Assembly (NCBI GenBank): GCA_013360465.1
Contig: JABWBO010000027.1
Span: 1-54,794 of the forward strand
DNA from: Anaerolineae bacterium
GTDB taxonomy: Bacteria > Chloroflexota > Anaerolineae > Aggregatilineales > Phototrophicaceae
DNA: 54,794 bases
Reading direction: 5' to 3'
The position numbers and the translations under genes are program-made. The stretch's first letter is position 1; every line of letters starts with the position of its first letter. This document shows, one piece after another, positions 8,081 to 15,743 of the stretch. The notes under the pieces were generated by a model. That model worked only from the letters and a program-made list of their open reading frames with translations. It had not been told where the DNA came from and did no database searches.

Positions 8081-9501
8081 GCGAACGAGTCGTGATCTGG
8101 TGGATTCGTCGTGATCTGCGTCTTCACGACAATCTGGCTTTGCAGGAGGCACTGCGATCTGGCGGACGCATCGTCCCGCTGTTCATCCTTGATCCAGCGC
8201 TGCTGCGTGGAGAGCGTTTCGGGCTGCCGCGTCTGAAATTCATGTTGGCGGGGCTGCGGGCGCTTGACGAAGCTCTGCGAGCGCGCGGCGGGCGGCTCAT
8301 CGTTCGGCACGGCGATCCCCTGGCGATCCTCGGCGATCTTGTGGAGCGGATCGGGGCAGACGGAGTTTATGCGAACCGTGACTATTCGCCCTATGCCGTG
8401 CGGCGGGATACGGTGATCGCCAGCAAACTGGCTGTACCCGTACATTATTTCGACGACGCCCTGCTGCACGCGCCTGAGCATACGCTGAAAGGCGACGGAA
8501 CGCCGTTCGTCGTCTACACACCGTACAAGCGTCATTGGCTGACCTTACCGAAGCCTCTACCTCAGCATTACGTGATCGATCCTGACGTGTGGCATGACGC
8601 GGACGAAAGCGAGACGCCTCTGCCGACGCTTCATGGACTCGGTTATGGCGAAACGATCCCCGTGCCCGATGCGGGCGAGGATGCAGCGGCGCGCCGCCTG
8701 ACGGGTTTCATGAACACAGGCGTGTTGACCTACAAAGAGAATCGCGATGTGCTGGTGGGCGATCCATTTCGGGATGGGGGTGATGCAGGAACATCTGGAC
8801 TGTCGCCTTACCTACGCTTCGGCATGATTTCTCCGCGCCAGATGTATGCGGCGGCGGAAGAGGCACGAGAGCGGGCGGACAGCGCCAGCCAAAACGAATC
8901 TATCGACGTTTGGATCAGCGAAGTCGCCTGGCGCGAATTCTACATGACCATCCTCTTTCGCTTTCCTAACGCCTACGATACGAGTTTTCGTCAGGAGTTC
9001 GAGGGGGTCGCTTTTCGTCATGCGCCAGATGATCTTCTCGCCTGGCAGGAGGGGCGCACTGGTTATCCGGTTGTTGACGCGGCGATGCGCCAGCTTCACA
9101 CAACGGGTTGGATGCACAATCGCGCCCGCATGATCGTTGCCAACTTCCTGACCAAAGACCTCCTGATCTACTGGCGAGAAGGTGATGTATTCTTCATGAA
9201 GCATCTGATCGATGGCGATCCGGCGGCGAATAACGGCGGCTGGCAGTGGTCCGCCGGGACCGGGACCGACGCTCAGCCGTACTTTCGCGTGTTCAATCCG
9301 GTTGCGCAGTCGCAGAAGTTCGACCCGCAGGGGACGTATATTCGCCGGTGGCTGCCGGAACTCCGAGGCGTGCCCGACGCTCACATCCATGCTCCCTGGA
9401 CGATGAGCAGCCCGCCCGCAGATTACCCCGCTCCCCTGGTTGATCATCATGCCGCGCGTGCGCGCGCCCTGGAGACGTTCAAGGTTGTCAAGCGCGGTTG
9501 A
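8077..9501 (+). CDS. phr: Deoxyribodipyrimidine photolyase
   Basis: Light-dependent repair of cyclobutane pyrimidine dimers. The 474-residue cryptochrome/photolyase-family protein has the N-terminal antenna domain (WWIRRDLRLHDNLAL) and the FAD-binding catalytic domain with GLSPYLRFGMIS, EVAWREFY, GYPVVDAAMRQL, TGWMHNRARM and NGGWQWSAGTGTDAQPYFRVFNP, all signature segments of class I CPD photolyases. The GTG at 8077 overlaps the upstream stop. Last gene of the SRPBCC-crt-phr unit. Confidence 0.94.
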   Translation: MSERVVIWWIRRDLRLHDNLALQEALRSGGRIVPLFILDPALLRGERFGLPRLKFMLAGLRALDEALRARGGRLIVRHGDPLAILGDLVERIGADGVYANRDYSPYAVRRDTVIASKLAVPVHYFDDALLHAPEHTLKGDGTPFVVYTPYKRHWLTLPKPLPQHYVIDPDVWHDADESETPLPTLHGLGYGETIPVPDAGEDAAARRLTGFMNTGVLTYKENRDVLVGDPFRDGGDAGTSGLSPYLRFGMISPRQMYAAAEEARERADSASQNESIDVWISEVAWREFYMTILFRFPNAYDTSFRQEFEGVAFRHAPDDLLAWQEGRTGYPVVDAAMRQLHTTGWMHNRARMIVANFLTKDLLIYWREGDVFFMKHLIDGDPAANNGGWQWSAGTGTDAQPYFRVFNPVAQSQKFDPQGTYIRRWLPELRGVPDAHIHAPWTMSSPPADYPAPLVDHHAARARALETFKVVKRG

Positions 9502-9540
9502 ACGGTGGTGTCGTCCATTGGATCACTGAATTTCGCTCGC

Positions 9541-9568
9541 TTGACAACGCATTTTTGCACGCTATCCT
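9541..9568 (+). promoter_or_regulatory. Promoter of the argGH attenuator leader
   Basis: Consensus TTGACA at 9541-9546 and TATCCT at 9563-9568, spacer 16 bases. Transcription would start near 9575-9577, almost exactly at the leader-peptide ATG (9577), so the leader may be translated leaderless. TATACT at 9571-9576 is an alternative -10, but its distance from TTGACA (24 bases) is too long. Confidence 0.6.
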
Positions 9569-9576
9569 TGTATACT

Positions 9577-9660
9577 ATGTTCATTCTGTCGCCCTGCCTC
9601 CGTATCCGTCGTCGCCGTACTCAAGACGAGTTCGGGGCGTTTGGCGTTCGCAGCGGTTGA
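9577..9660 (+). CDS. Arginine-rich leader peptide of the argGH attenuator
   Basis: 27-codon ORF, ATG 9577 to TGA 9658-9660, too short for routine gene calls. Codons 8-14 read LRIRRRR: Arg codons at 9601, 9607, 9610, 9613 and 9616 (CGT, CGT, CGT, CGC, CGT), plus one more at 9649. It lies between a consensus promoter and a strong intrinsic terminator, directly upstream of arginine biosynthesis genes. By analogy with trp, his and ilv leaders, ribosome stalling at the Arg run under arginine starvation would decide which RNA hairpin forms. No clear Shine-Dalgarno precedes it. The peptide itself is not expected to have a function. Confidence 0.75.
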   Translation: MFILSPCLRIRRRRTQDEFGAFGVRSG

Positions 9661-9710
9661 GAGCAGCTCTTGCGGTGAATGCAAAGACCCCGAACGCTTC
9701 GGGGTCTTTT
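9630..9710 (+). terminator. Attenuator: antiterminator segments and intrinsic terminator before argG
   Basis: The terminator is a perfect 12-bp stem, 9683-9694 / 9698-9709, with a CGC loop and a T-run at 9707-9710. Two upstream segments can pair with its 5' arm or loop instead: GTTCGGGG (9630-9637) with CCCCGAAC (9688-9695), and GCGTTCG (9644-9650) with CGAACGC (9691-9697). The second lies just before the leader stop codon, where a terminating ribosome would cover it. A ribosome stalled at the Arg codons (9601-9618) would leave both free, favouring readthrough. This mutually exclusive pairing is the signature of attenuation. Confidence 0.78.
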
Positions 9711-9760
9711 AATTTGCGGCGGCTGCGCCATGGCGGCTAAAAACACTCAAGGAGTACCCT

Positions 9761-11023
9761 ATGGGGAGCAAAGAAGTTAAGAAAGTCGTCCTTGCCTACA
9801 GCGGTGGGCTGGACACATCGGTCATCGTGACCTGGCTGAAGAACGTCTACCAGTGCGAAGTCATCTGTTTCACGGCTGATCTCGGTCAGGAAGAAGAACT
9901 AGACGGCTTGGAAGAGAAGGCGATCAAGACCGGCGCCAGTAAGCTGTACATCCGTGATCTTCGTGAAGAGTTCCTGACCGATTTCGTCTATCCGACTTTG
10001 CGCGCCGGGGCGGTTTATGAACGCGAGTATCTGCTCGGCACATCGTTTGCCCGCCCACTGATCGCCAAGCATCTGGTCGATATTGCCGAGCTGGAAGGCG
10101 CAGATGCCATCGCTCACGGCTGTACGGGCAAGGGTAACGATCAGGTCCGTTTCGAAGTAACGGCGATGGCGCTTAACCCGAAGCTGAAGGTGATCGCCCC
10201 CTGGCGCGAATGGGATATTCGCAGCCGCGAAGACGCCATCGCCTACGCGCAGGAATTCAACATCCCGATCACCGCGTCGCTCAAGTCGATCTACAGCCGT
10301 GACCGCAATCTCTATCACCTCAGCCATGAAGGCGGGCTGCTGGAGAACCCCTGGCTGGAGCCGGAAGAGGCGATGTTCCAGTTGACGATCAGCCCGGAAG
10401 CCGCCCCGGACGAACCTGAATTCGCAGAGATCGAGTTCGAACGCGGCACACCGGTGGCGCTGAACGGCGAGAAACTCCCAGCGGTCGACCTGTTCATCCG
10501 TTTGAACCGCCTGGGCGCAAAACATGGCATTGGGCGCATCGATCTGGTGGAAAACCGGCTGGTCGGCATGAAGAGTCATGGCGTCTACGAGACCCCCGGC
10601 GGAACTATTGTGCATCGCGCGCATCAGGCGCTTGAGAGCATCTGCCTGGACAAGCACACCATGCACTACAAGGATATCCTGGCGGTCAAGTACGCTGAAC
10701 TGGTCTACAACGGGCTGTGGTACACCCGCCTGCGCGAGGCGCTGGATGCTTTCGTCACCGTCACGCAGGAGAATGTCAGCGGGACGGTGCGGGTCAAGCT
10801 TTACAAGGGCAACGTCATCATTTCGGGTCGGAAGAGCAGCCTCAGCCTGTATCGCGAGGATTACGCGTCGTTTGGCGAGGAAGATGTCTACGATCAGCGG
10901 GACGCCGAAGGCTTCATCCAACTGTTTGGCCTGCCCATGAAGGTCGAGGCGCTGCTGGGTATCGATGGCGGCGGCAAGAGCCGGTATCGCCAGCCCGACT
11001 ACAGCAAGTTCAAGCGCGACTGA
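9761..11023 (+). CDS. argG: Argininosuccinate synthase
   Basis: Condenses citrulline and aspartate with ATP to argininosuccinate. The 420-residue protein has the N-type ATP pyrophosphatase P-loop [10 protein letters not shown] at residues 10-19, [14 protein letters not shown] in the citrulline/aspartate region, and the C-terminal oligomerisation helix region with GRKSSLSLY. The start ATG at 9761 has AAGGAG 7 bases upstream. It is the first structural gene behind the arginine attenuator and is followed after 12 bases by argH. Confidence 0.97.
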   Translation: MGSKEVKKVVLAYSGGLDTSVIVTWLKNVYQCEVICFTADLGQEEELDGLEEKAIKTGASKLYIRDLREEFLTDFVYPTLRAGAVYEREYLLGTSFARPLIAKHLVDIAELEGADAIAHGCTGKGNDQVRFEVTAMALNPKLKVIAPWREWDIRSREDAIAYAQEFNIPITASLKSIYSRDRNLYHLSHEGGLLENPWLEPEEAMFQLTISPEAAPDEPEFAEIEFERGTPVALNGEKLPAVDLFIRLNRLGAKHGIGRIDLVENRLVGMKSHGVYETPGGTIVHRAHQALESICLDKHTMHYKDILAVKYAELVYNGLWYTRLREALDAFVTVTQENVSGTVRVKLYKGNVIISGRKSSLSLYREDYASFGEEDVYDQRDAEGFIQLFGLPMKVEALLGIDGGGKSRYRQPDYSKFKRD

Positions 11024-11035
11024 GGCAGAGCGACG

Positions 11036-12412
11036 ATGCTTTGGGGGGGAGCTTTTGAAGCGCCGACGGACGAACAGGTGCGTCGGCTGAATGACAGCAT
11101 CGGATACGACCGGCGGATGTACGCCGAGGATATTGCCGGCAGCATCGCCTATGCACGGGCAATTTCCACTGCCGGAGTCATCACACTTCAGGAAGCGGAG
11201 CAGATCGTTGCCGGCTTGGAACGGGTGCTAAACGAATTCGAGCGTGGCGAATTCCAGTTACAGCCTGCGGATGAAGACATCCATACAGCAGTGGAGCGCC
11301 GCCTGACCGAGATCGTCGGCGCAGTGGGCGGCAAGCTGCACACGGGACGCAGTCGCAATGATCAGGTGGCGACCGACTGGCGTTTATGGACGATGCACGC
11401 CATCGACCAGATTGTCGGGCAGGTTTTACTGCTCCAGAGGGCGATCCTCAGCCAGTCCGAAGCGCACTTCGAGACGCTCATGCCCGGATACACGCATTTG
11501 CAGCCTGCGCAGCCGGTGACGGCTGCCCACTGGCTGCTCAGCTACTTCTGGATGCTGGTGCGCGATGTCGAACGTTTGGACGATGCGCGGCGGCGTACTG
11601 CGGAATGCCCCTTGGGGTCCGGGGCGCTCGCCGGGACTCCATTTGCGATTGATCGGGTTGCGCTGGCGCAGGCATTAGGATTTGTCGCGCCGACGCGGAA
11701 CAGTCTGGACGGAGTCAGCGACCGCGACTTCGTGGCAGAGGCGCTTTTTGTGCTATCGCTGATCGGGATTCATCTGAGCCGGTTGGCTGAAGACATCGTC
11801 ATCTTCAGCAACCCAGCGTTTGGTTTCATCAGGCTCGATGATCGCTACAGTACCGGGTCGAGCCTGATGCCGCAGAAGCGCAACGCCGATCCGATGGAGT
11901 TGGCACGAGGCAAAGCGGGACGCCTGATCGGGAACCTGACCGGGCTGCTAACCGTCTTGAAGGGGTTGCCGACGAGCTACAATAAGGACCTTCAGGAGGA
12001 CAAGGAGTCGCTCCTGGACTCCGTCGATACGCTGATGGGACTGCTGCCGGTGGTGACGGCGGTCGTTCATACGCTGAAGCTTAACCCGGAGCGGATGCAG
12101 CAGGCGCTCGACGAATCGATGCTGGCGACAGACCTGGCGGACTATCTTGTGAAGCGCGGGATGCCGTTCAGAGAGGCGCATGGAGTCAGTGGTCGGGTTG
12201 TACGCCGTGCCGGCGAACTGGGCGTTGGGCTTTCCAGGGTGCCGCTGGAAGATCTGCAGGCGCTGTCGCCATTGTTTGATGCGGACGTTGCAACCATCTT
12301 CGATTTTGCGGCGTCGGCGGCGCGCCGTAAGGCGCTCGGCGGCACTGCGCCGGAAGCCGTGCAGCGGCAGTGGGCGGATGCTCGGCAGTGGATACAGAGT
12401 CGAGGCGGATGA
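11036..12412 (+). CDS. argH: Argininosuccinate lyase
   Basis: Cleaves argininosuccinate to arginine and fumarate, the last step of arginine synthesis. Fumarase/aspartase superfamily protein of 458 residues with HTGRSRNDQVATD, the catalytic-His region MPGYTHLQPAQPVTAAHWL, and the mobile signature loop GSSLMPQKRNAD. It begins LWGGAFEAPTDEQV like other ArgH proteins (the family opening is usually LWGGRF). Co-transcribed with argG, so both are controlled by the upstream leader. Confidence 0.96.
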   Translation: MLWGGAFEAPTDEQVRRLNDSIGYDRRMYAEDIAGSIAYARAISTAGVITLQEAEQIVAGLERVLNEFERGEFQLQPADEDIHTAVERRLTEIVGAVGGKLHTGRSRNDQVATDWRLWTMHAIDQIVGQVLLLQRAILSQSEAHFETLMPGYTHLQPAQPVTAAHWLLSYFWMLVRDVERLDDARRRTAECPLGSGALAGTPFAIDRVALAQALGFVAPTRNSLDGVSDRDFVAEALFVLSLIGIHLSRLAEDIVIFSNPAFGFIRLDDRYSTGSSLMPQKRNADPMELARGKAGRLIGNLTGLLTVLKGLPTSYNKDLQEDKESLLDSVDTLMGLLPVVTAVVHTLKLNPERMQQALDESMLATDLADYLVKRGMPFREAHGVSGRVVRRAGELGVGLSRVPLEDLQALSPLFDADVATIFDFAASAARRKALGGTAPEAVQRQWADARQWIQSRGG

Positions 12413-12468
12413 TCTGATCGGTTCGAAGGTGCGGGATCGGTTGAGTTGCCTGCTTGTGCTGATTATCT

Positions 12469-12485
12469 AGTGACAGCAGGTCACT
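12469..12485 (+). other. Small palindrome downstream of argH
   Basis: AGTGAC and GTCACT separated by five bases form a perfect 6-bp inverted repeat in the argH-ilv intergenic region. There is no T-run, so it is more like an operator or minor hairpin than a terminator. Nothing else is recognisable between 12413 and 12519. Confidence 0.3.
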
Positions 12486-12519
12486 CTGTACGAATTTGCA
12501 TTACGGTATCCTGAAGGGC

Positions 12520-12548
12520 TTGACACGATTGTCAATCGTGGATACGCT
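12520..12548 (+). promoter_or_regulatory. Promoter with embedded palindrome for the ilv-leu operon
   Basis: TTGACA at 12520-12525 and TACGCT at 12543-12548, spacer 17. The spacer contains a perfect inverted repeat CGATTG-T-CAATCG (12526-12538). A protein bound there would block polymerase, so this may be an operator in addition to the attenuator downstream. The -10 match is only moderate. Confidence 0.5.
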
Positions 12549-12583
12549 CATTGGCGAAGTTTGAGCAAATTGGCACAAAAGTC

Positions 12584-12667
12584 ATGAAGCCGCACGTCCA
12601 GATCGACCTCCTCAGCCTTAGCATTATTCTTGGCGTACTCGCGCTTATCATTAGCGGCGGGTTATAG
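12584..12667 (+). CDS. Leu/Ile/Val-rich leader peptide of the ilv-leu attenuator
   Basis: 27-codon ORF, ATG 12584 to TAG 12665-12667. Fourteen codons are Leu, Ile or Val, with the core IDLLSLSIILGVLALII. It sits 29 bases after the predicted transcription start, ahead of an intrinsic terminator and of nine branched-chain amino acid genes, matching the design of the enterobacterial ilvGMEDA, ilvBN and leu leaders. No convincing Shine-Dalgarno is visible. The hydrophobic string could also be read as a tiny membrane peptide, but its codon bias towards exactly the operon's end products, plus the RNA structure, favours a stalling leader. Confidence 0.75.
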   Translation: MKPHVQIDLLSLSIILGVLALIISGGL

Positions 12668-12739
12668 GGGCTTGTCTGGCGTAAGACACAGGTTGAAACA
12701 AACGCAAACGACAAAGCCCCCTTCAACAGGGGGCTTTTT
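12667..12739 (+). terminator. Attenuator: antiterminator and intrinsic terminator of the ilv-leu leader
   Basis: The terminator is a 10-bp stem AAAGCCCCCT (12713-12722) / AGGGGGCTTT (12728-12737) with a 5-base loop and T-run 12735-12739. Upstream GGGGCTTGTC (12667-12676), starting on the last base of the leader stop codon, pairs with GACAAAGCCCC (12710-12720) over 10 bp with one bulged A, destroying the terminator. A ribosome that finishes the leader covers 12667-12676 and lets the terminator form. A ribosome stalled earlier leaves it free to antiterminate. Confidence 0.8.
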
Positions 12740-12744
12740 GTTGG

Positions 12745-12993
12745 GAGGACGCGCACCCATGTTTCATAATCATCAGCGCTCAGAGCGGCAGTGTTCGATG
12801 ACACATACAGCCTCACGCTGTCCCGCGCGTCCTCAGGCGGCGTCCCAATCGATGTCGCCCCGCAGCCAACAGCCCCGGGCATGGCGCGCGTCCGCCGCAG
12901 AACGCCAGCGCTCAGCCCGAAACGCGCTTTCTGAAGTTTGCAGCCGGAAGAGTGATTTCCCGGCGGTGGATTGCAGAAAGCGCGTTTTCTTTT
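12745..12993 (+). ncRNA. Structured leader segment ending in a second intrinsic terminator
   Basis: After the attenuator, the leader holds a 10-bp long-range stem GAGGACGCGC (12745-12754) / GCGCGTCCTC (12825-12834). A 14-bp perfect stem follows, 12920-12933 / 12974-12987, whose 40-base loop contains a nested GCCGG/CCGGC hairpin (12943-12947 / 12960-12964). A T-rich tail (about 12985-12996) follows. It resembles a second terminator. It could be a tandem riboregulator or the end of a separate small RNA. No T-box, SRP, RNase P or 6S signature was recognised. Confidence 0.45.
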
Positions 12994-13053
12994 TTGAACC
13001 GCGTTCTACGCATAAGACTCATGCGCATTGAAGTACTTCCAAGGAGAGAATAA

Positions 13054-13986
13054 ATGCCTTCCGAATGGATTTGGAAAAACGGCGAGTTTGTTCACTGGAA
13101 TGACGCGACGGTACACGTCACCACACATGCCTTGCATTATGGTTCCAGCGTCTTCGAAGGCGTACGCGCCTATGCAACACCCCAGGGTCCGGCGGTATTC
13201 CGGCTCCAGCCGCATACGCGCCGTCTGGCGAATTCCTGCAAGATCGCGCGCATCAATCTGCCTTACAGCGAAGCCGAGATGAATGAAGCAATTCTGGAGA
13301 CCATTCGGCGCAATGGGCATGAGTCCTGCTATATTCGCCCGCTGGTGTTTCGGGGGGCGGGTCCGCTGGGTGTTGAAGGTCGCAAGAGTCCGGTAGATAT
13401 GATCGTCCTGACGATGGAGTGGGGGCGGTATCTCGGTCCAGAAGCCATTGAGAATGGCGTCGATGTGCAGGTGAGTTCCTGGCGGCGCATCGCCCCAGAT
13501 ACTTTCGCCTCGATGGCGAAGATCGGCGGGCAGTACGTCAACAGCCAGTTCATCTCGATGGAAGCGCATGACAATGGTTTCAACGAAGGTCTGGCGCTCG
13601 ACTTCAGTGGGACTGTCAGCGAAGGCGCAGGCGAGAACATCTTCGTCATCATGGACGGGGTCGTCTATACCCCTGGCATGGCTTCCTCGATCTTGATGGG
13701 AATTACTCGCGACAGCGTGCTGACTCTTTTCGCTGACCTTGGCTATCAGGTTCGGTTCGAAGCGATTCCGCGCGACATGCTCTACATTGCCGACGAGATC
13801 TTCATGACCGGCACCGCAGCCGAGATCACGCCAGTACGGTCGGTCGACCGGATACAGATCGGCAGCGGTAAGCGCGGACCGATCACGAAGGCAGTGCAGG
13901 AAGCTTTCTTCGCGATTACCTCCGGCGAAGCGCCTGACCGACACGGCTGGCTGACTCATGTCCGCCAGACCGCGCCCGGCGACTGA
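13054..13986 (+). CDS. ilvE: Branched-chain amino acid aminotransferase
   Basis: Class IV PLP aminotransferase (310 aa) that interconverts Leu, Ile and Val with their 2-oxo acids. It has HALHYGSSVFEGVRAY, RPHxxRL-type segment LQPHTRRLANSCKI, the PLP lysine at about K156 in MAKIGGQYVNS, EGAGENIF, and the cofactor-phosphate loop GTAAEITPV, all matching the IlvE subgroup. AAGGAGAG lies 6-13 bases upstream of the ATG. First structural gene of the nine-gene operon, immediately behind the leader region. Confidence 0.95.
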   Translation: MPSEWIWKNGEFVHWNDATVHVTTHALHYGSSVFEGVRAYATPQGPAVFRLQPHTRRLANSCKIARINLPYSEAEMNEAILETIRRNGHESCYIRPLVFRGAGPLGVEGRKSPVDMIVLTMEWGRYLGPEAIENGVDVQVSSWRRIAPDTFASMAKIGGQYVNSQFISMEAHDNGFNEGLALDFSGTVSEGAGENIFVIMDGVVYTPGMASSILMGITRDSVLTLFADLGYQVRFEAIPRDMLYIADEIFMTGTAAEITPVRSVDRIQIGSGKRGPITKAVQEAFFAITSGEAPDRHGWLTHVRQTAPGD

Positions 13987-14028
13987 ACCGGCAATGACAG
14001 CGGGACCATGCGACGAGGTGAAAAGATC

Positions 14029-15732
14029 ATGAAACTGAGCGGTGCTGAGATCGTTCTGGAGTGTCTGAAACGCGAAGGCGTCGAGGTGATGTTCGGGTAT
14101 CCGGGCGGCGCTATCCTGCCGACCTATGACGCGATGACCAGATATCCCGAAATCCATCACGTTCTGGTGCGGCACGAACAGGGGGCGGCGCATATGGCGG
14201 ACGGCTATGCGCGCGCCAGCGGCAAAGTCGGCGTCGCCATCGCTACAAGCGGTCCGGGGGCGACGAATCTGGTGACGGGCATTGCCACCGCCATGATGGA
14301 TTCTTCGCCGATTGTCTGTATCACCGGACAAGTGACTCGCGGGGCGATCGGTTCGGATGCTTTTCAGGAGACCGATGTGACCGGCGTCACCCTGCCCATC
14401 ACCAAGCACAACTACCTTGTGATGGACATCCATGAACTGCCGTACGTCATTCGAGAGGCATTCTACATCGCGCGTTCCGGGCGTCCAGGTCCTGTGCTGA
14501 TCGATATTCCGAAAGATATCCAGACCGACAAGATCGAATTCGTCTATCCTGAAGATGTCATTCGGCTTCCGGGGTATCAGCCACCTCAGACCGCCAGCGA
14601 CAAAGAGATCAAAGCGGCACTCGAACTCATCCATGAAGCGAAACGCCCGATAATTCTGGCAGGACACGGGGTTATGTTATCGGGAGCGGTGCAGCAGCTC
14701 CGGGAACTCGCGGAGCGCGCGCAGATTCCGGTGGCGCTGACCCTGCTGGGGAAGGGCGCTATGCCGGAGAATCATCCCCTGACCATCGGCATGATGGGTA
14801 TGCACGGCGAGGCGGCATCGAATCTGGCGATCCAGGAAGCGGATTTGCTGATCGCGCTGGGCATGCGCTTTGATGATCGCGTGACTGGCAACCTCAAGAC
14901 GTATGCTCGCGGCGCAAAGAAAATCCATGTCGATATCGACGCCTCGGAAATCAACAAGAACGTGCGCGTGGATGTCGGCATCGTGGGCGACCTGCGCTCA
15001 GTGATGGACCAGCTCTTGCCCGGTGTGGAGGGGACTTCACATGCCGAGTGGCTGAATCGCATTCGCGACTGGCATGAAGATGCCGACGAGCGCGACATCA
15101 TTAACCGTGACACCGGTGATGAACTGTGGGGCGCGCAGGTGATCAACGACCTGTGGAAGTTCACCGGCGGCAACGCTATCACCGTCACAGACGTTGGGCA
15201 GCATCAGATGCTTGAGGCGCAGTACTACCCGCATCAACGTCCCGCCAGCATGATCACCAGCGGCGGGCTAGGCACGATGGGCTTCGGGTTTCCGGCGGCA
15301 ATGGGTGCAAAATTCGCCCGCCCGGATGAGGAAATCTGGGCGATTGTGGGGGACGGTGGTTTCCAGATGACGCTGTGCGAGCTGGCGACTGCGAAGCAGG
15401 AGAACATCAAGGTCAATATCGCCATCATCAACAACAATTATCTGGGCATGGTTCGCCAATGGCAGGAGTTTTTCTACGAACAGCGCTACCACGCAACGCC
15501 GATGTTCAGCCCGGATTTCGTGAAACTGGCGGAGGCATACGGCATTCCGGCGATGCGCGTCGAACGGCGGGACCAGGTCGAGGAGTCGGTCGCCTTCGCG
15601 CGCAGCACGGACGGTCCTGTCCTGATTGAGTATGTGGTGGAAGCCGAAGACATTGTGTATCCGATGGTTCCTGCAGGCGCTGACCTGGACAAGATGATTC
15701 GTCGTCCGAAGCCGGGCGAAAGTGCGAGATAA
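14029..15732 (+). CDS. ilvB: Acetolactate synthase, large subunit
   Basis: ThDP-dependent catalytic subunit: two pyruvates to acetolactate, or pyruvate plus 2-oxobutyrate to acetohydroxybutyrate. The 567-residue protein has FGYPGGAILP, the catalytic Glu in VRHEQGAAHMADGYAR, the FAD-binding middle domain, and the ThDP motif GDGGFQMTLCELATAKQE ending in NNNYLGMVRQWQ. The ATG at 14029 is preferred: GAGGTG precedes it by 8 bases and the product starts with KLSGAEIV; a start at 14008 would add seven residues. Followed after 11 bases by ilvN. Confidence 0.96.
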   Translation: MKLSGAEIVLECLKREGVEVMFGYPGGAILPTYDAMTRYPEIHHVLVRHEQGAAHMADGYARASGKVGVAIATSGPGATNLVTGIATAMMDSSPIVCITGQVTRGAIGSDAFQETDVTGVTLPITKHNYLVMDIHELPYVIREAFYIARSGRPGPVLIDIPKDIQTDKIEFVYPEDVIRLPGYQPPQTASDKEIKAALELIHEAKRPIILAGHGVMLSGAVQQLRELAERAQIPVALTLLGKGAMPENHPLTIGMMGMHGEAASNLAIQEADLLIALGMRFDDRVTGNLKTYARGAKKIHVDIDASEINKNVRVDVGIVGDLRSVMDQLLPGVEGTSHAEWLNRIRDWHEDADERDIINRDTGDELWGAQVINDLWKFTGGNAITVTDVGQHQMLEAQYYPHQRPASMITSGGLGTMGFGFPAAMGAKFARPDEEIWAIVGDGGFQMTLCELATAKQENIKVNIAIINNNYLGMVRQWQEFFYEQRYHATPMFSPDFVKLAEAYGIPAMRVERRDQVEESVAFARSTDGPVLIEYVVEAEDIVYPMVPAGADLDKMIRRPKPGESAR

Positions 15733-15743
15733 GGAGCGCGATC

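Noticed and set aside
9661-9760. T-box or protein-binding arginine riboswitch before argG
   Set aside because: No T-box core (AGGGTGG type) is visible, and the Arg-rich leader ORF with alternative pairing explains the terminator better.
12881-12934. 17-codon ORF rich in Arg codons whose stop lies in the second leader terminator before ilvE
   Set aside because: It looks like another leader, but Arg control of ilvE makes no sense, no ribosome site is present, and CGC/CGG-rich sequence gives Arg runs by chance here.
13006-14667. 553-residue antisense frame across ilvE and ilvB
   Set aside because: It is antisense to two certain enzymes, His/Arg-rich in the manner of shadow frames, and has no start context.
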